From: Ardenticatenaceae bacterium
GTDB taxonomy: Bacteria > Chloroflexota > Anaerolineae > Promineifilales > Promineifilaceae
DNA length: 64,000 nucleotides
NCBI GenBank assembly: GCA_020634455.1
Contig: JACKBQ010000001.1
Span: 3,472,001 to 3,536,000 of the forward strand
Reading direction: 5' to 3'
In this document: positions 1 through 8,688 of the stretch, one piece after another
Position numbering within the stretch: the stretch's first letter is position 1
Layout of the letters: the number at the start of each line of letters is the position of its first letter
Program-made: the position numbers and the translations under genes
Notes under the pieces: generated by a model
Database searches by the model: none
What the model was told of the DNA's origin: nothing
Seen by the model: only the letters and a program-made list of their open reading frames with translations

Positions 1-1610
1 TTTGGTAATTTTCTAAACCGGTCCACGCTGGGCATGTCGCCAACGGGGACTTCGATGACGGTGGGTAGGTCGGTTTGCTGGGCTTGCTGGATGGCGCGGC
101 GCAGGTCGGTGGGCGAATTGGCCCGCAGCCCTTGAGCGCCGAATGATTCGGCCAGCTTCACAAAATCCGGGTTGTGCAAATCGCTGGCGATGACCCGGTT
201 GCCGTACAAATTTTTCTGCATTTGCTGGACATTGCCGTACTGATTGTTATTGAACACGATGGTGATGAGGCCGATGTGATGCTGAACGGCCGTTGCCAAC
301 TCCTGCACTGCGAACATGAAGCCACCATCCCCCGCCACGCTGATGACCGGCACGTCTGGCCGGGCCACTTTCACACCCAGGCCAGTGGGGAAGCCGTAGC
401 CCAGCGTGCCCATGTAGCCGGTGGAAATGTAGGTGCGCGGCTGGTAAACCGAGTACACAATCCGGCTGGTAAAGCCCACCTGGGTCAGCTCATCGACAAA
501 AATACCGTCCTCGCCGAGCTCTTCGCGGATGACTTTCAGGTAGCTTTTTTGCGGTTCCAGGTGGGCGGTTTGCTGTTCCCAGCTGGCTTTGAGCGCCAGG
601 AGTTCGTCTTTGCGGCTGGGGCGTTTGCGGTTGTGGGCGGCGGTGCGTTCCAGCAGCAGGGGCAGCGTTTCCTCGGCGCGGGCGGTGATGGCGATGTTGG
701 GTTTGTGGAACAGGTCGTGGGTGGTCGGGTCGATGTCGATTTTGATGAGCGTCATCTGGTCGTCCACGCCCCAGCCGAACGTTTCGCGGGCGTGTGTGCC
801 GATGAGCAGGACGGCGTCGGCCGTTTTCCATAGTTCGTGGGCGGGTGGCAGATGGAAGCTCAGGTAGGAACGGCCGTCCATAATGCCCATGCCGGTGCGG
901 TAGCCAACAACGGGCGCTTCCAACATCGTGGCTAACTGGCGCACCTCGGCGCACACGTTTTGTGCGCCGCTGCCAACGAAAATTAACGGCAGTTTCGCTT
1001 TGCCCAGCGCTTTGGCGGCTTGTTCAATCAGGTCGGGGTCGGGTTGGGGATAGGTGATGGGAGCGGGGCGGGCAGCCAGTTCCACCGCACCGCGTTCGGC
1101 CAGCACATCCATCGGAATTTCCAGGGCGACGGGTCGGGGACGGCCGTTTCTTAATTCAACAAAGGCGGCATAGAGCAAACCGGGCACGTCGGCGGCGCGG
1201 GTGGCCCGCTCGGCCCATTTGGTAAGGCCGCGCAGGATGGCCAGCTGGTCGGGAATCTCGTGCAGCACGCCCTTACCTTTGCCAATTTGCCGGGTGGGAA
1301 TTTGCCCCGTGAGGCAGAGGACGGGGGCGTTGAGGCCGTACGCCGTGGCCAGGGCAGCGCTGGCGTTGAGCAGGCCAGGGCCAGGCACCACGTTGAAGAC
1401 GCTAATCTCCCCGGTGGCCAGGGTGTAACCCAGTGCCATGTAGCCTGCACCCTGCTCATGCCGCGTGTGAATGACGCGAATCTGGTCCTGGGCGTCGTGC
1501 AGGGCGTTGTACAGCCAGTCGTTTTGCACGCCGGGCAGGCCGAACAGGGTGTGGATGTTGTGCGCGATGAGGGTTTTTACGGCCGTTTCGCCGCCGGTTA
1601 GTAGGGTCAT
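1..1610 (-). CDS. Thiamine diphosphate-dependent enzyme, acetolactate synthase-like (3' end outside window)
   Basis: At least 536 aa, starting at the ATG at 1610 and still open at position 1, so the C-terminus lies outside the window. The order of parts is that of the ilvB/benzoylformate decarboxylase superfamily. An N-terminal Pyr domain carries the ThDP-activating glutamate (RHEQGAGYMALGYT, near residue 52). A central domain has the usual GSGA motif. The C-terminal PP domain has GDGGFMFAVQEL followed by FNNNQYGN, the metal-ThDP motif (GDG...NN). Such enzymes cleave or form C-C bonds next to a carbonyl, for example 2-oxoacid decarboxylation or acetolactate synthesis. No small regulatory subunit is beside it in the window, and the substrate cannot be told from sequence. 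Family confidence is high, exact reaction low. Confidence 0.93.
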   Translation of the reverse strand, partial: MTLLTGGETAVKTLIAHNIHTLFGLPGVQNDWLYNALHDAQDQIRVIHTRHEQGAGYMALGYTLATGEISVFNVVPGPGLLNASAALATAYGLNAPVLCLTGQIPTRQIGKGKGVLHEIPDQLAILRGLTKWAERATRAADVPGLLYAAFVELRNGRPRPVALEIPMDVLAERGAVELAARPAPITYPQPDPDLIEQAAKALGKAKLPLIFVGSGAQNVCAEVRQLATMLEAPVVGYRTGMGIMDGRSYLSFHLPPAHELWKTADAVLLIGTHARETFGWGVDDQMTLIKIDIDPTTHDLFHKPNIAITARAEETLPLLLERTAAHNRKRPSRKDELLALKASWEQQTAHLEPQKSYLKVIREELGEDGIFVDELTQVGFTSRIVYSVYQPRTYISTGYMGTLGYGFPTGLGVKVARPDVPVISVAGDGGFMFAVQELATAVQHHIGLITIVFNNNQYGNVQQMQKNLYGNRVIASDLHNPDFVKLAESFGAQGLRANSPTDLRRAIQQAQQTDLPTVIEVPVGDMPSVDRFRKLP

Positions 1611-1628
1611 AGTGGTAATTGGTAATTT

Positions 1629-1684
1629 GTAATTGAGTAATTAGCCGGGCCGTGGGGTGCCCAATTACCCAATTACTCAATTAC
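1629..1684. repeat. AT-rich inverted repeat of the GTAATTGAGTAATT type
   Basis: Perfect 14-bp inverted arms at 1629-1642 and 1671-1684 (GTAATTGAGTAATT and its complement), just upstream of the ThDP gene. Related runs occur at 41110-41173 and, less symmetrically, at 60164-60225. The 1611-1989 spacer holds this element and the first double-hairpin copy; I see no gene in it. Confidence 0.8.
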
Positions 1685-1778
1685 TTAACGCGGTTCAGTT
1701 TGTGCATTGTACCGGAGGGCGGGGAATCGCGAAATGGAAAAAAGTGCCTGCGGCTGGTATTTTTTGCAACAGGTTTGG

Positions 1779-1970
1779 TAGGGGCGAGGCGGTGGCGAAT
1801 GGTGTGGGACGTGGCAAATAAACTGGTCTCGCCACCGCCTCGCCCTGATTTGTTGGCAAAGAACGTGTGGTGGAGCGAATGATCTTTTTTACGCAATTTA
1901 GGGCTAGGCAATCGGAGAGAAGGTTATTTGTTAGGGCCAAGATCGTGGCCGATTGCCTAGCCCCTACCAG
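1779..1970. repeat. Double-hairpin repeat, copy 1
   Basis: Two adjacent stem-loops. Hairpin A has perfect 17-bp arms at 1782-1798 and 1829-1845. Hairpin B has perfect 15-bp arms at 1901-1915 and 1949-1963. The whole unit, loops included, recurs at 2441-2592. This copy carries about 45 extra bases between the two hairpins. It contains no gene and looks like a REP/BIME-like or MITE-like element. Confidence 0.9.
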
Positions 1971-1989
1971 AACCGTTGCTTTCTGAACA

Positions 1990-2259
1990 TTATTCAATCA
2001 ACTCTTTGAGGGAACTCCAATCATAACCTTGCTCATCGTATCGAAGAAGCTGGCCTACTTTGTCGATGCGACTCCATTCATTTTCTGAAATTGGGATATA
2101 AAATTCATACAACTGGGCGTATAGGATACGGAAGGCAATTCCCGGTTCATTGTGATTCACATAATCTCTCACGTCGAAAATGATGTGGTCTGCCAAACGA
2201 CCTTCAAAATCTTTTGCCAAATCAAGAATCATTCGTGTTGCTTTTTTGAATCTGTTCAT
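1990..2259 (-). CDS. Small hypothetical protein, possibly MafI-family immunity-like
   Basis: 89 aa, acidic and probably soluble, with no signal peptide. The central stretch (DYVNHNEPGIAFRILYAQLYEFYIPIS) has the pattern of MafI-type immunity or related small bacterial proteins, in which an H-x-E-x-G-x-A helix is followed by a second amphipathic helix. MafI proteins neutralise polymorphic MafB toxins, but no toxin gene is visible beside this one. The gene sits alone between the two double-hairpin repeat copies. The family assignment is from pattern memory only and is tentative. The reading frame itself is credible because composition and codon use look protein-like. Confidence 0.55.
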   Translation of the reverse strand: MNRFKKATRMILDLAKDFEGRLADHIIFDVRDYVNHNEPGIAFRILYAQLYEFYIPISENEWSRIDKVGQLLRYDEQGYDWSSLKELIE

Positions 2260-2343
2260 ATTTTTCTGGCCTCGTTACGGCCGTATTTTACCACCAACCG
2301 CTGCATTCTTGTGGGCAAAGTGGCTGGTAATTGCAACTTGCTT

Positions 2344-2408
2344 GGGATGCTTCGTTGCACTCAGCATGACAAGCCACAATTGTCATGCTGAACAGAGTGA
2401 AGCATCCC
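2344..2408. repeat. Inverted repeat ending in GGGATGCTTC...CAGCATGACA
   Basis: Imperfect inverted arms at 2344-2371 and 2381-2408; the outer and inner ten bases match exactly. The same arm sequence recurs at 29746-29773. Together with the double-hairpin copy 2 it fills the 2260-2617 spacer, which has no gene. One ACGGCCGT lies near 2277. Confidence 0.75.
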
Positions 2409-2440
2409 GACCAACTGGTATTTTTCTACAGTAGGTTGGT

Positions 2441-2592
2441 TAGGGGCGAGGCGGTGGCGAATGGTGTGTGATGTGGCAAATGAACTGGTCTCGCCACCGC
2501 CTCGCCCTGGTTTGCGCAATGTAGGGCTAGGCAATCGGAGAGAAGGTTATTTGCTAGGCCAAGATCGTGGCCGATTGCCTAGCCCCTACCAG
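2441..2592. repeat. Double-hairpin repeat, copy 2
   Basis: Same orientation and near-identical to the copy at 1779-1970. Hairpin A arms are at 2444-2460 and 2491-2507, hairpin B arms at 2524-2538 and 2571-2585. The loops are also conserved (for example GAGAAGGTTATTTG). The stretch between the two hairpins is about 45 bases shorter than in copy 1. Confidence 0.9.
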
Positions 2593-2617
2593 ATCGCTCG
2601 CCTGTTTACGAGACGGG

Positions 2618-3013
2618 TTATTCCGGCAGTTTGTACACCACCTGATCCAGCGAATCGATGGCAAAGACGTAGAGCAGGCGCAGCACCTCATCGCCGGTGT
2701 TGCGCAGGCCGTGCGGGGCGTCGCCGGGGATGAAGACGAGTGATCCGGGCTGCAAGGCGTATTCTTCGCCGGAAATTTGGACCACGCCGTGGCCCGCCAA
2801 AATGTAGTACACCTCTGGTTGGGCGTGCTGGTGCAGGAAGATTTCGTTGGCCTGGCCCGGCTCAATTTCCGTCATGCCGATGGTCATCACGTTGGTGGGG
2901 GTGCGGTCGGCGCTGAGGAGGGTTTTCCAGTGGGTGCGCCCGCCGGGCAGGTCAATGGTTTGCTCGAAGGATCGGGCGGGTTCGTGGATGATGATGGGTT
3001 TGGTTGGGGTCAT
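2618..3013 (-). CDS. Cupin-domain protein
   Basis: 131 aa, a single small beta-barrel cupin. The metal-site motif 1 is seen as HQHAQPEVYYILAGHG (about residues 60-76) with the typical H-x-H-(x)4-E spacing, and motif 2 as PGDAPHGLRNTG (about residues 95-107). Such stand-alone cupins bind a metal and act as isomerases, dioxygenases or sugar/ligand-binding proteins; the substrate cannot be read here. It lies upstream in the same direction as the MafI-like gene and follows an AraC-type regulator on the same strand across a 190-bp gap, so co-regulation is possible but not shown. Confidence 0.85.
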   Translation of the reverse strand: MTPTKPIIIHEPARSFEQTIDLPGGRTHWKTLLSADRTPTNVMTIGMTEIEPGQANEIFLHQHAQPEVYYILAGHGVVQISGEEYALQPGSLVFIPGDAPHGLRNTGDEVLRLLYVFAIDSLDQVVYKLPE

Positions 3014-3026
3014 GGTTATTCTAAGA

Positions 3027-3046
3027 CCTGGGGATGAATCCCCAGG
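3027..3046. repeat. Short perfect hairpin (CCTGGGGAT/ATCCCCAGG)
   Basis: A 9-bp perfect stem with a 2-base loop between the cupin start and the AraC gene stop. There is no T-tract, so it reads as a REP-like palindrome rather than an intrinsic terminator. The adjoining run around 3155-3190 (AATCTGCGAAATCTGC) also recurs at 17360-17385 and 33255-33280. Confidence 0.6.
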
Positions 3047-3207
3047 CTAAAGGTCAATTACCGGCTAGTTACGTGGTTTTGTAATCCTCTGCTGTGGCCG
3101 GCGTCTCGCCGTGCCACCCAGCCGACACGGTCAGGAGACCGGCCGGAGCACCTGTCAAAAATCTGGTAAATCTGCGAAATCTGCTGATTTTTCCCTTGCT
3201 TCCCGAT

Positions 3208-4077
3208 TCAACTGATTTTGTAATCCTGCGGCGTGGTGTGGGTATTCTTTTTGAAGATTTTGCTGAAGTGGGACGGGTCTTTGTAGCCGAGCCTGTGGGC
3301 AATTTCCTTCACGGACAGATTGGTGAATGTGAGCAGCCGCCGCGCTTCCAGGATGAGCCGGTCTTCGATGAGGTGCTTGGCGGTACGGCCGACTAGCTGG
3401 CGGGTAATGTCCGAAAGCTGGCGTGGGGCGATATTGAGCATTTGCGCATAGTCGGCGACGGCGTGGGTTTGACTGTGGTTTTCTTCCAGCAGCAGGGTAA
3501 ATTGGTGGAAAAGCTGGGCTTCGGGCGAGACGGCCGTTCCCGCCCCCCTTACCACCTCTTGCTGCACCTTCCCCAACTTCACCAGCAAAACCGTGAGCAG
3601 ATGACGTAACACTTCCTGGTTGGAACGGCCGTCTCCACCCCCAAACTCCGACAGCAGCAGCCCCAGCAGCGCCTCAAAATTGGCCAACGCCTCCGGCGGC
3701 ACGGGCAGCGTGTGGTTGATGGTGACATTGTTGAACAGCACCGTTTGGTAATGCCCCATTTCCTCGGACAAAAAGTTGGGCAGGAAGGCGTCGGTGAAGC
3801 GGATGACCAGCCCATCCAGATCGATGCCGGTGATGAGCTGGTGTACCTGCCCCTTGGCGATGAGGTAAAAGGTCGTGGGCTGGATGGTCAGTTCATGGCC
3901 GTCAATGACGTGTTTGCCCTGGCCGGAGCGCACCCACAAGATTTCCTGGAAGTTGTGGCGATGTGGCTGTTCATGCGTCTCTTGCGGATCCGTTTCGATG
4001 AGAAACGGCCGTATCAAAAAATCCCGCTCAGTGTCGGCCAGAGGTTGGGTGGGGAGGGTGGTGGGTGGTTTAGACAT
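3208..4077 (-). CDS. AraC-family transcriptional regulator with N-terminal cupin sensor
   Basis: 289 aa. Residues about 20-120 form an AraC-type cupin ligand-binding domain (EQPHRHNFQEILWVRSGQGKH). The C-terminal ~100 aa carry the double helix-turn-helix domain: the first HTH is near QLSDITRQLVGRTAKHLIEDRL and the second is in the signature LSVKEIAHRLGYKDPSHFSKIFKK, which is close to the AraC consensus. It should bind DNA as a dimer and respond to a small effector. The next genes downstream on the same strand are the cupin protein (2618) and the MafI-like gene; hisC lies just upstream on the same strand. Its target is not evident. Confidence 0.95.
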   Translation of the reverse strand: MSKPPTTLPTQPLADTERDFLIRPFLIETDPQETHEQPHRHNFQEILWVRSGQGKHVIDGHELTIQPTTFYLIAKGQVHQLITGIDLDGLVIRFTDAFLPNFLSEEMGHYQTVLFNNVTINHTLPVPPEALANFEALLGLLLSEFGGGDGRSNQEVLRHLLTVLLVKLGKVQQEVVRGAGTAVSPEAQLFHQFTLLLEENHSQTHAVADYAQMLNIAPRQLSDITRQLVGRTAKHLIEDRLILEARRLLTFTNLSVKEIAHRLGYKDPSHFSKIFKKNTHTTPQDYKIS

Positions 4078-4097
4078 GGTTTGAGGAGATTGGAGAC

Positions 4098-4139
4098 TGG
4101 AGATTAGAGATTGGACCAGTCTCCAGTCTCTAATCTCCA
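4098..4139. repeat. Imperfect inverted repeat between AraC gene and hisC
   Basis: Arms at 4098-4115 and 4122-4139 match at 17 of 18 positions. The distal arm overlaps the last codons and stop of hisC. No T-tract follows on either strand. Confidence 0.6.
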
Positions 4140-5218
4140 GCTTGGTTTAGAACGGCCGTTAAACTCTCAACCAGCCGCGCATTTTGTTCTGGCGTGCCGA
4201 TGCTGAGGCGGATGTGGTTGTCCAGCCCAAAGGCCGGGCGCACGATGATCGCCTGGGCCATCAGCCCATCAATCATCGTTTGGGCAGGCACCGAGGCGTG
4301 GGAAAACAGCACAAAATTGGCCTGGCTGGGCCAGACGCGGCAGCCCAGCCGGGTGAGCTGTTCCGTGACCCACAGCTTGCCCGCCGCGTTGTTGGCAATG
4401 GTGCGCTGGCGGTGTTCCACGTCGTTGAGCGCTGCCAAACCTGCCACCAGCGCCAGCTTGTTGATGTGAAAGTTGCGCTTCACCCCCGCCACCCGCTCAA
4501 TGACGGCGGGCGGGGCAATGCCAAAGCCCAGCCGCAGCCCGGCCAGGCCGTAAATTTTGGCAAAGGTGCGCATCAGGAAGATATTTTTACCCGCCAGCAC
4601 CTCCGGCAGCAGGTTGGGGAAGTCCGGCGCGTCCACAAAATCGAGGTACGCTTCATCGTGAATGAACAGCACATCGTCGGGCACGATGGCCATGATTTGC
4701 TGTAGTTCGGCGGCGGTGCTGTAGGTGCCGGTGGGGTTGTTGGGATTGCAAACGTAGACCAGCCGGGTGTCTGGTGTGATGGCAGCAGCGATGCGGTCTG
4801 GATGGTAGCTGAAATCCTCTTCGTCTAAGTCGAAAAAGTGGATGGGATTGCCGGAACGGCCGTTAAATCGCGCCAAAAAGGGAAATGACTGCCGGGGCAG
4901 GGTGCTGGCATCGGTGGGAACGAGCAGGTGGCTGCGGGCGACAAACTCCAGCACCTCAATGCCGCCGCTGCCGATTACGATATGCTCTGGCCCAAGCTGA
5001 TCGCTAATTGAGGCGGCAATGGCTTGCCGCAGCTGCCATTCCAACTGCTTGGACGGGTAAATGTTGAGCGTCTCCAGGCTGTCGCGGATCGCTTGCAGGG
5101 CCAGGGGCGATGGCCCCAGCGGATTTTCGTTGGAGGCGAGCTTGAGCGGTTCTTTTTGGCGCAGCTCTGGGGGTAAATCTTCAATGGAAAGTCCAGGTTT
5201 GTATTCAGTAGTTGACAT
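4130..5218 (-). CDS. hisC: Histidinol-phosphate aminotransferase
   Basis: 362 aa, a fold-type I PLP aminotransferase of the HisC family, transferring the amino group between glutamate and imidazole-acetol phosphate in histidine synthesis. Visible signatures are the N-terminal LASNENPLGPSP motif, VCNPNNPTGTYS (PLP ring contact), the phosphate/ring segment FIHDEAYLDF, and the PLP lysine in RTFAKIYGLAGLRLGFG, followed by the C-terminal substrate arginine in HIRLSIGT. I chose the ATG at 5218 because AGAGGA lies just upstream of it; a start 12 codons further up (5254) has no such site. No other his genes are in the window, so this copy could also serve aromatic amino acids. Confidence 0.93.
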   Translation of the reverse strand: MSTTEYKPGLSIEDLPPELRQKEPLKLASNENPLGPSPLALQAIRDSLETLNIYPSKQLEWQLRQAIAASISDQLGPEHIVIGSGGIEVLEFVARSHLLVPTDASTLPRQSFPFLARFNGRSGNPIHFFDLDEEDFSYHPDRIAAAITPDTRLVYVCNPNNPTGTYSTAAELQQIMAIVPDDVLFIHDEAYLDFVDAPDFPNLLPEVLAGKNIFLMRTFAKIYGLAGLRLGFGIAPPAVIERVAGVKRNFHINKLALVAGLAALNDVEHRQRTIANNAAGKLWVTEQLTRLGCRVWPSQANFVLFSHASVPAQTMIDGLMAQAIIVRPAFGLDNHIRLSIGTPEQNARLVESLTAVLNQAGD

Positions 5219-5315
5219 AAATCCTCTTAATTGTGCGGATGGCGTTTTTGACAACCATAATCATATCGTATCTTTTCTGGCAGAAAAACGGCCGTCCTTC
5301 TGTTAAAATAGCCAG

Positions 5316-8300
5316 ATGCAGCCCCCATTACCTCCACCCCGGTTCATCGAAAGACCCCGCATTGGCCAAACGCTGCGCCAAATCATTGCCGATAGCCACA
5401 TTTTTCTAACCGCTCCCGCTGGCTACGGCAAGACGGTAGCCCTGCGTCGCTTTGTCCGCGACAACCCAAACGCGCATCTTTTTACAATAACGGCGGCCAG
5501 TTTGGATTTAGCGACGTTGCGAGCGTGGGTACGGCCGTTCCACCAAACCAACAGCCTCATTGTGCTAGACGACGTACACCTGCTGGCGAGTGAAGGCGAC
5601 ATTTGCACCTGGCTACAGCAGCAGCTTACCCAACCACAGCCCCGTTGGTTGCTGGCCGGGCGCAGCCTGCCCTTTGCCGCCGACTGGCTGCTGGTGGCCG
5701 GGCAGGCAGTCCATCTCACCAAAGATCTGCTCGCCTTTACCCTGGCCGAAACGGAAGCGCTGCTGGCCGAACCCGCCGCCCAAGCCGCCGACTGGCAAGC
5801 GCGACTTGGTGGCTGGTCGCTGGCGCTTTCGCTGCTGTCCCGCCTGCCGCCCAGCGCGGAACGTCTGCCCGCCGCCGAAGCCCATCTGTTTAACTATCTT
5901 ACCCAGGCGGTGTTTGCCCAGCTACCGCCAAAATTGAACCAGTTTATGCAGCGAACGGCCGTTCCCCTGCAATTTAATGTGCAACTGGCGCAGGTTCTTT
6001 GGGAAAATGCAGAAGAGGCGGATGAACTGTTTACGGCCGTTCTGCAAAATGACCTCTACCTGCAACCCACCCAGCAGCCCGGCCAGTACCGCTACCATGA
6101 TCTCATCCGCGATTATTTGCGGCAGCAGTTGGGGGATGAGCAACAGGCGGTGGCCGAAACGGCCGTCGCCTGGTTTTGGCAGCAAGATGAACCGCATACG
6201 GCCGTTGAACAGGCCCTAGACGCCAACCTCACCCAGCAAGCCGCCGATCTCATCGCCCAAGTGCCGCTCACCAGCTTCCATGGCAGCAGCAGCTATGCCA
6301 CTTACCGCCGCTGGGTGCGCGCCCTGGACGAAACGGCCCTGGCCACCCGCCCCATGCTGCTGGTGCGCCTGGCCAACGTCATCCAAATTATGCCCGGCTA
6401 CGAAGACGAAGCCCAGCAGTACGGCCAACAAGCGATCCGGCTGGCCGAGCGCGTCGGCGACACCGCAGCGATGCTGCTGGCTCAGGCCAATCTGGCCCAC
6501 TGGCATTACCAGCGCGGCGAACTGACCACCGGGCGTGATCTCGTATTGGCCGCGCTGACCCATCCCGCCTGCACCGACTACCCCCGCCTGTACAGCCTGC
6601 GCATCGCCAGCCTCATTTTGTGCGATTTGGGGCAGTACCGTGACGCTTTTCCGCTTTTTCAGGAGGCAATTGCAATTGCGCTGGCGCGGCAAGCCCAAAA
6701 CGAACCGTTCATGAACCGGGCCAATCTGGCCTGGAAATATTACCTGCCGCTGGGCAAATTGGCAGAGGCGAGGGAGTTGTTAACTGCCGTACTTAACCAT
6801 TTCGCCGACACCATTGGCTGGCTGGGGCAATATTTAACTTATTGGTGCGAACTGCAACTGGTGCGGGGCGATTGGGCCGGTTTGGCTGAGGCTGTGACTC
6901 GCCTGGAAGCGGCGCTGGCGCAGGTGGAAACGCAAACCCGCCACAACGAGCTGTGGCTGGCGCACTACCAGACGGCGCTGGCCATCATGCAGGCGGATGT
7001 GGCGGCGGTGGAGCTGGCGCTGGCGCGGTACGACAGCCTGGCGGAGAGCAGCCAACTGCACCGCGTGTGCGTCTCTTGGCTGGCGGTGTGGCATCTGCGC
7101 CGCCAGGGGGCTTGGGCCGAGGCGGTGGCGCGGGGCGAGCGTGCCCTGGCGCAGCCCAGCCAGTTTGCCCATTACCGGGCGCGGCTGGCGCTAGAGGTGG
7201 ACATTGCCCAGGGGATGCGCCTGCTGGCGGGGGAAGTTGACACTTTTTCGCTGCATCCTGAGACGCGCCAGTTGGTGGGCTGGCGCTCCCGACTGGAACT
7301 GCGGCGGCTGCGGGCATTGCTGGCGCTGGTGTGCTGGCAGCGGGGGGATGGGCGTTGGCGGCGGCACTGGGCGGCCGTTCATGCCAAATCCGACCCCGCA
7401 TTTTTGCCCCAGCGTGACCCGGAATTGGCGGCCCATTTTTGGCGATTGGCATTACTTGTGAGTGAGGAGCAAGCATCCTCAGATGCGTTGCGGCGGCTCC
7501 CGTTCGCATCTAAGGATGCTCACTCCTCATCACTAGATGGATATTTTTTTGCTGAAGCGGCAGATGTTTTTCGGGCAAACGGCCGTCTTGACCTGCTGTT
7601 GCCCTGGCTAAAAAATGACGATCCGGCTGTGCGTGGCAGAACGGCCGTCTTGCTGGCAAAAATCGGGAATGAGCAAGCGATCCCGGCGCTGGTGGCGGCG
7701 TTGAAAGGTGAGGGGGAAACGGCCGTACGCCAAACCATCGAGCAAGCTGTGCAAACGGTAGAAACCGCGCCGCCGCCGCTGCTGACGGTGCAGCTCATGG
7801 GGCCGTTCACCTTGCAGCGCGGCGATGTTTGGATTGAAGAAGATGCGTGGCATCGCCCGATTGTGCAGCGGCTGTTCCAATTTTTTGCCCTCAACGCGGG
7901 TCGCCGCCTGAGCAAAGACCAGATTTTGGAGGCGCTTTGGCCCGACAGCGACCCGGAAAAGGCGTGGGGCACGTTCCGCACGGTGTACAGCCGTTTGCGC
8001 AAGCTGCTGGAGCCTGCCTTGCCGCCCAAATCGGCTAACCGATACTTTGAGCAAAGCGGCGAAACGTACCGGCTGCGGCTAGAGTTGATAAAGCTGGATG
8101 TGGCGGAATTTGTTGGGGTGGTAACGGCCGTTCGCCAATCTAGCCAGCCCCAAACGACCGTGCCCACAAACCTGCTGGCCGCTCTGGAAAATTACGCCCC
8201 GCTGCTGCCCAGCCTGCCCTACGCCGACTGGCTGCTGGAGCCGCGCCAGCAGTTGGCCGAGCTGTACATCGAAGGCTGTTTTTACGTGGCGCAGGTTTGC

Positions 8301-8540
8301 TTGACGCAGTCGGAGCTATCGCAGGCGATCACCTGGGGACGCCGCACGGTGGCTACAGCACCCTGGCTGGAAGAAGCGTACCAACTGCTGATGCGTGCCT
8401 ACGCCCGGCAAGGCCAGCGCACCCTGGCGCTGCGCATTTACGATGAAGCCACCACCAATCTGCGAGAAGAGCTAAATATCCCCCCCTCAAGCCAAACTGT
8501 GCGCCTGGCGGAACGGCTGCGGCGCGGCGAGGCGATTTGA
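5316..8540 (+). CDS. Large ATPase/TPR regulator with C-terminal SARP (OmpR-like wHTH plus BTAD) domain
   Basis: 1074 aa. Residues 1-270 are a MalT/STAND-type NTPase: Walker A APAGYGKT at 33-40 and Walker B LIVLDDVH near 81-88. Residues about 290-700 are a TPR-like helical array. Around 765-810 is a short HEAT-like repeat (NEQAIPALVAALKG). Residues 822-925 are an OmpR/SARP winged helix (LSKDQILEALWPDSDPEKA) and 926-1070 a BTAD domain. Canonical AfsR-type proteins have the DNA-binding part first; here it is last. No ribosome-binding site precedes the ATG, and TAAAAT ends 7 bases before it, so the message may be leaderless. It shares a short divergent promoter region with hisC and precedes a small protein and a lipoprotein gene. 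Nine ACGGCCGT copies lie inside. Confidence 0.93.
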   Translation: MQPPLPPPRFIERPRIGQTLRQIIADSHIFLTAPAGYGKTVALRRFVRDNPNAHLFTITAASLDLATLRAWVRPFHQTNSLIVLDDVHLLASEGDICTWLQQQLTQPQPRWLLAGRSLPFAADWLLVAGQAVHLTKDLLAFTLAETEALLAEPAAQAADWQARLGGWSLALSLLSRLPPSAERLPAAEAHLFNYLTQAVFAQLPPKLNQFMQRTAVPLQFNVQLAQVLWENAEEADELFTAVLQNDLYLQPTQQPGQYRYHDLIRDYLRQQLGDEQQAVAETAVAWFWQQDEPHTAVEQALDANLTQQAADLIAQVPLTSFHGSSSYATYRRWVRALDETALATRPMLLVRLANVIQIMPGYEDEAQQYGQQAIRLAERVGDTAAMLLAQANLAHWHYQRGELTTGRDLVLAALTHPACTDYPRLYSLRIASLILCDLGQYRDAFPLFQEAIAIALARQAQNEPFMNRANLAWKYYLPLGKLAEARELLTAVLNHFADTIGWLGQYLTYWCELQLVRGDWAGLAEAVTRLEAALAQVETQTRHNELWLAHYQTALAIMQADVAAVELALARYDSLAESSQLHRVCVSWLAVWHLRRQGAWAEAVARGERALAQPSQFAHYRARLALEVDIAQGMRLLAGEVDTFSLHPETRQLVGWRSRLELRRLRALLALVCWQRGDGRWRRHWAAVHAKSDPAFLPQRDPELAAHFWRLALLVSEEQASSDALRRLPFASKDAHSSSLDGYFFAEAADVFRANGRLDLLLPWLKNDDPAVRGRTAVLLAKIGNEQAIPALVAALKGEGETAVRQTIEQAVQTVETAPPPLLTVQLMGPFTLQRGDVWIEEDAWHRPIVQRLFQFFALNAGRRLSKDQILEALWPDSDPEKAWGTFRTVYSRLRKLLEPALPPKSANRYFEQSGETYRLRLELIKLDVAEFVGVVTAVRQSSQPQTTVPTNLLAALENYAPLLPSLPYADWLLEPRQQLAELYIEGCFYVAQVCLTQSELSQAITWGRRTVATAPWLEEAYQLLMRAYARQGQRTLALRIYDEATTNLREELNIPPSSQTVRLAERLRRGEAI
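7463..7529. repeat. Palindromic element inside a coding sequence
   Basis: Inverted 25-bp arms at 7463-7487 and 7505-7529 match at 22 of 25 positions, all three differences being transitions. It is read through in frame within the 1074-aa regulator and encodes a low-complexity segment (SEEQASSDALRR...SKDAHSSS) between the TPR array and the HEAT-like part. This resembles palindromic elements that insert into genes without breaking the frame. Confidence 0.8.
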
Positions 8541-8688
8541 TTAGTGTGCCAGTCTGCCAGTTTGCGAGTGGGCGAGTGTAGCTTATCATCCACTCGCCAT
8601 TCGCCATTCGCCACTCGCCACTCGCTTTGTTCACACTTTGTCAACACCCCCCTGCTACCCTGCCAGCATCTAAAAACGGAGGTGCGGT

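Noticed and set aside
1..1610. ThDP gene as a pseudogene
   Set aside because: The frame is open through to the window edge with all ThDP motifs; the truncation is only the window boundary.
1779..2592. Insertion sequence
   Set aside because: No transposase frame between or next to the hairpins; the only gene inside is the small MafI-like one.
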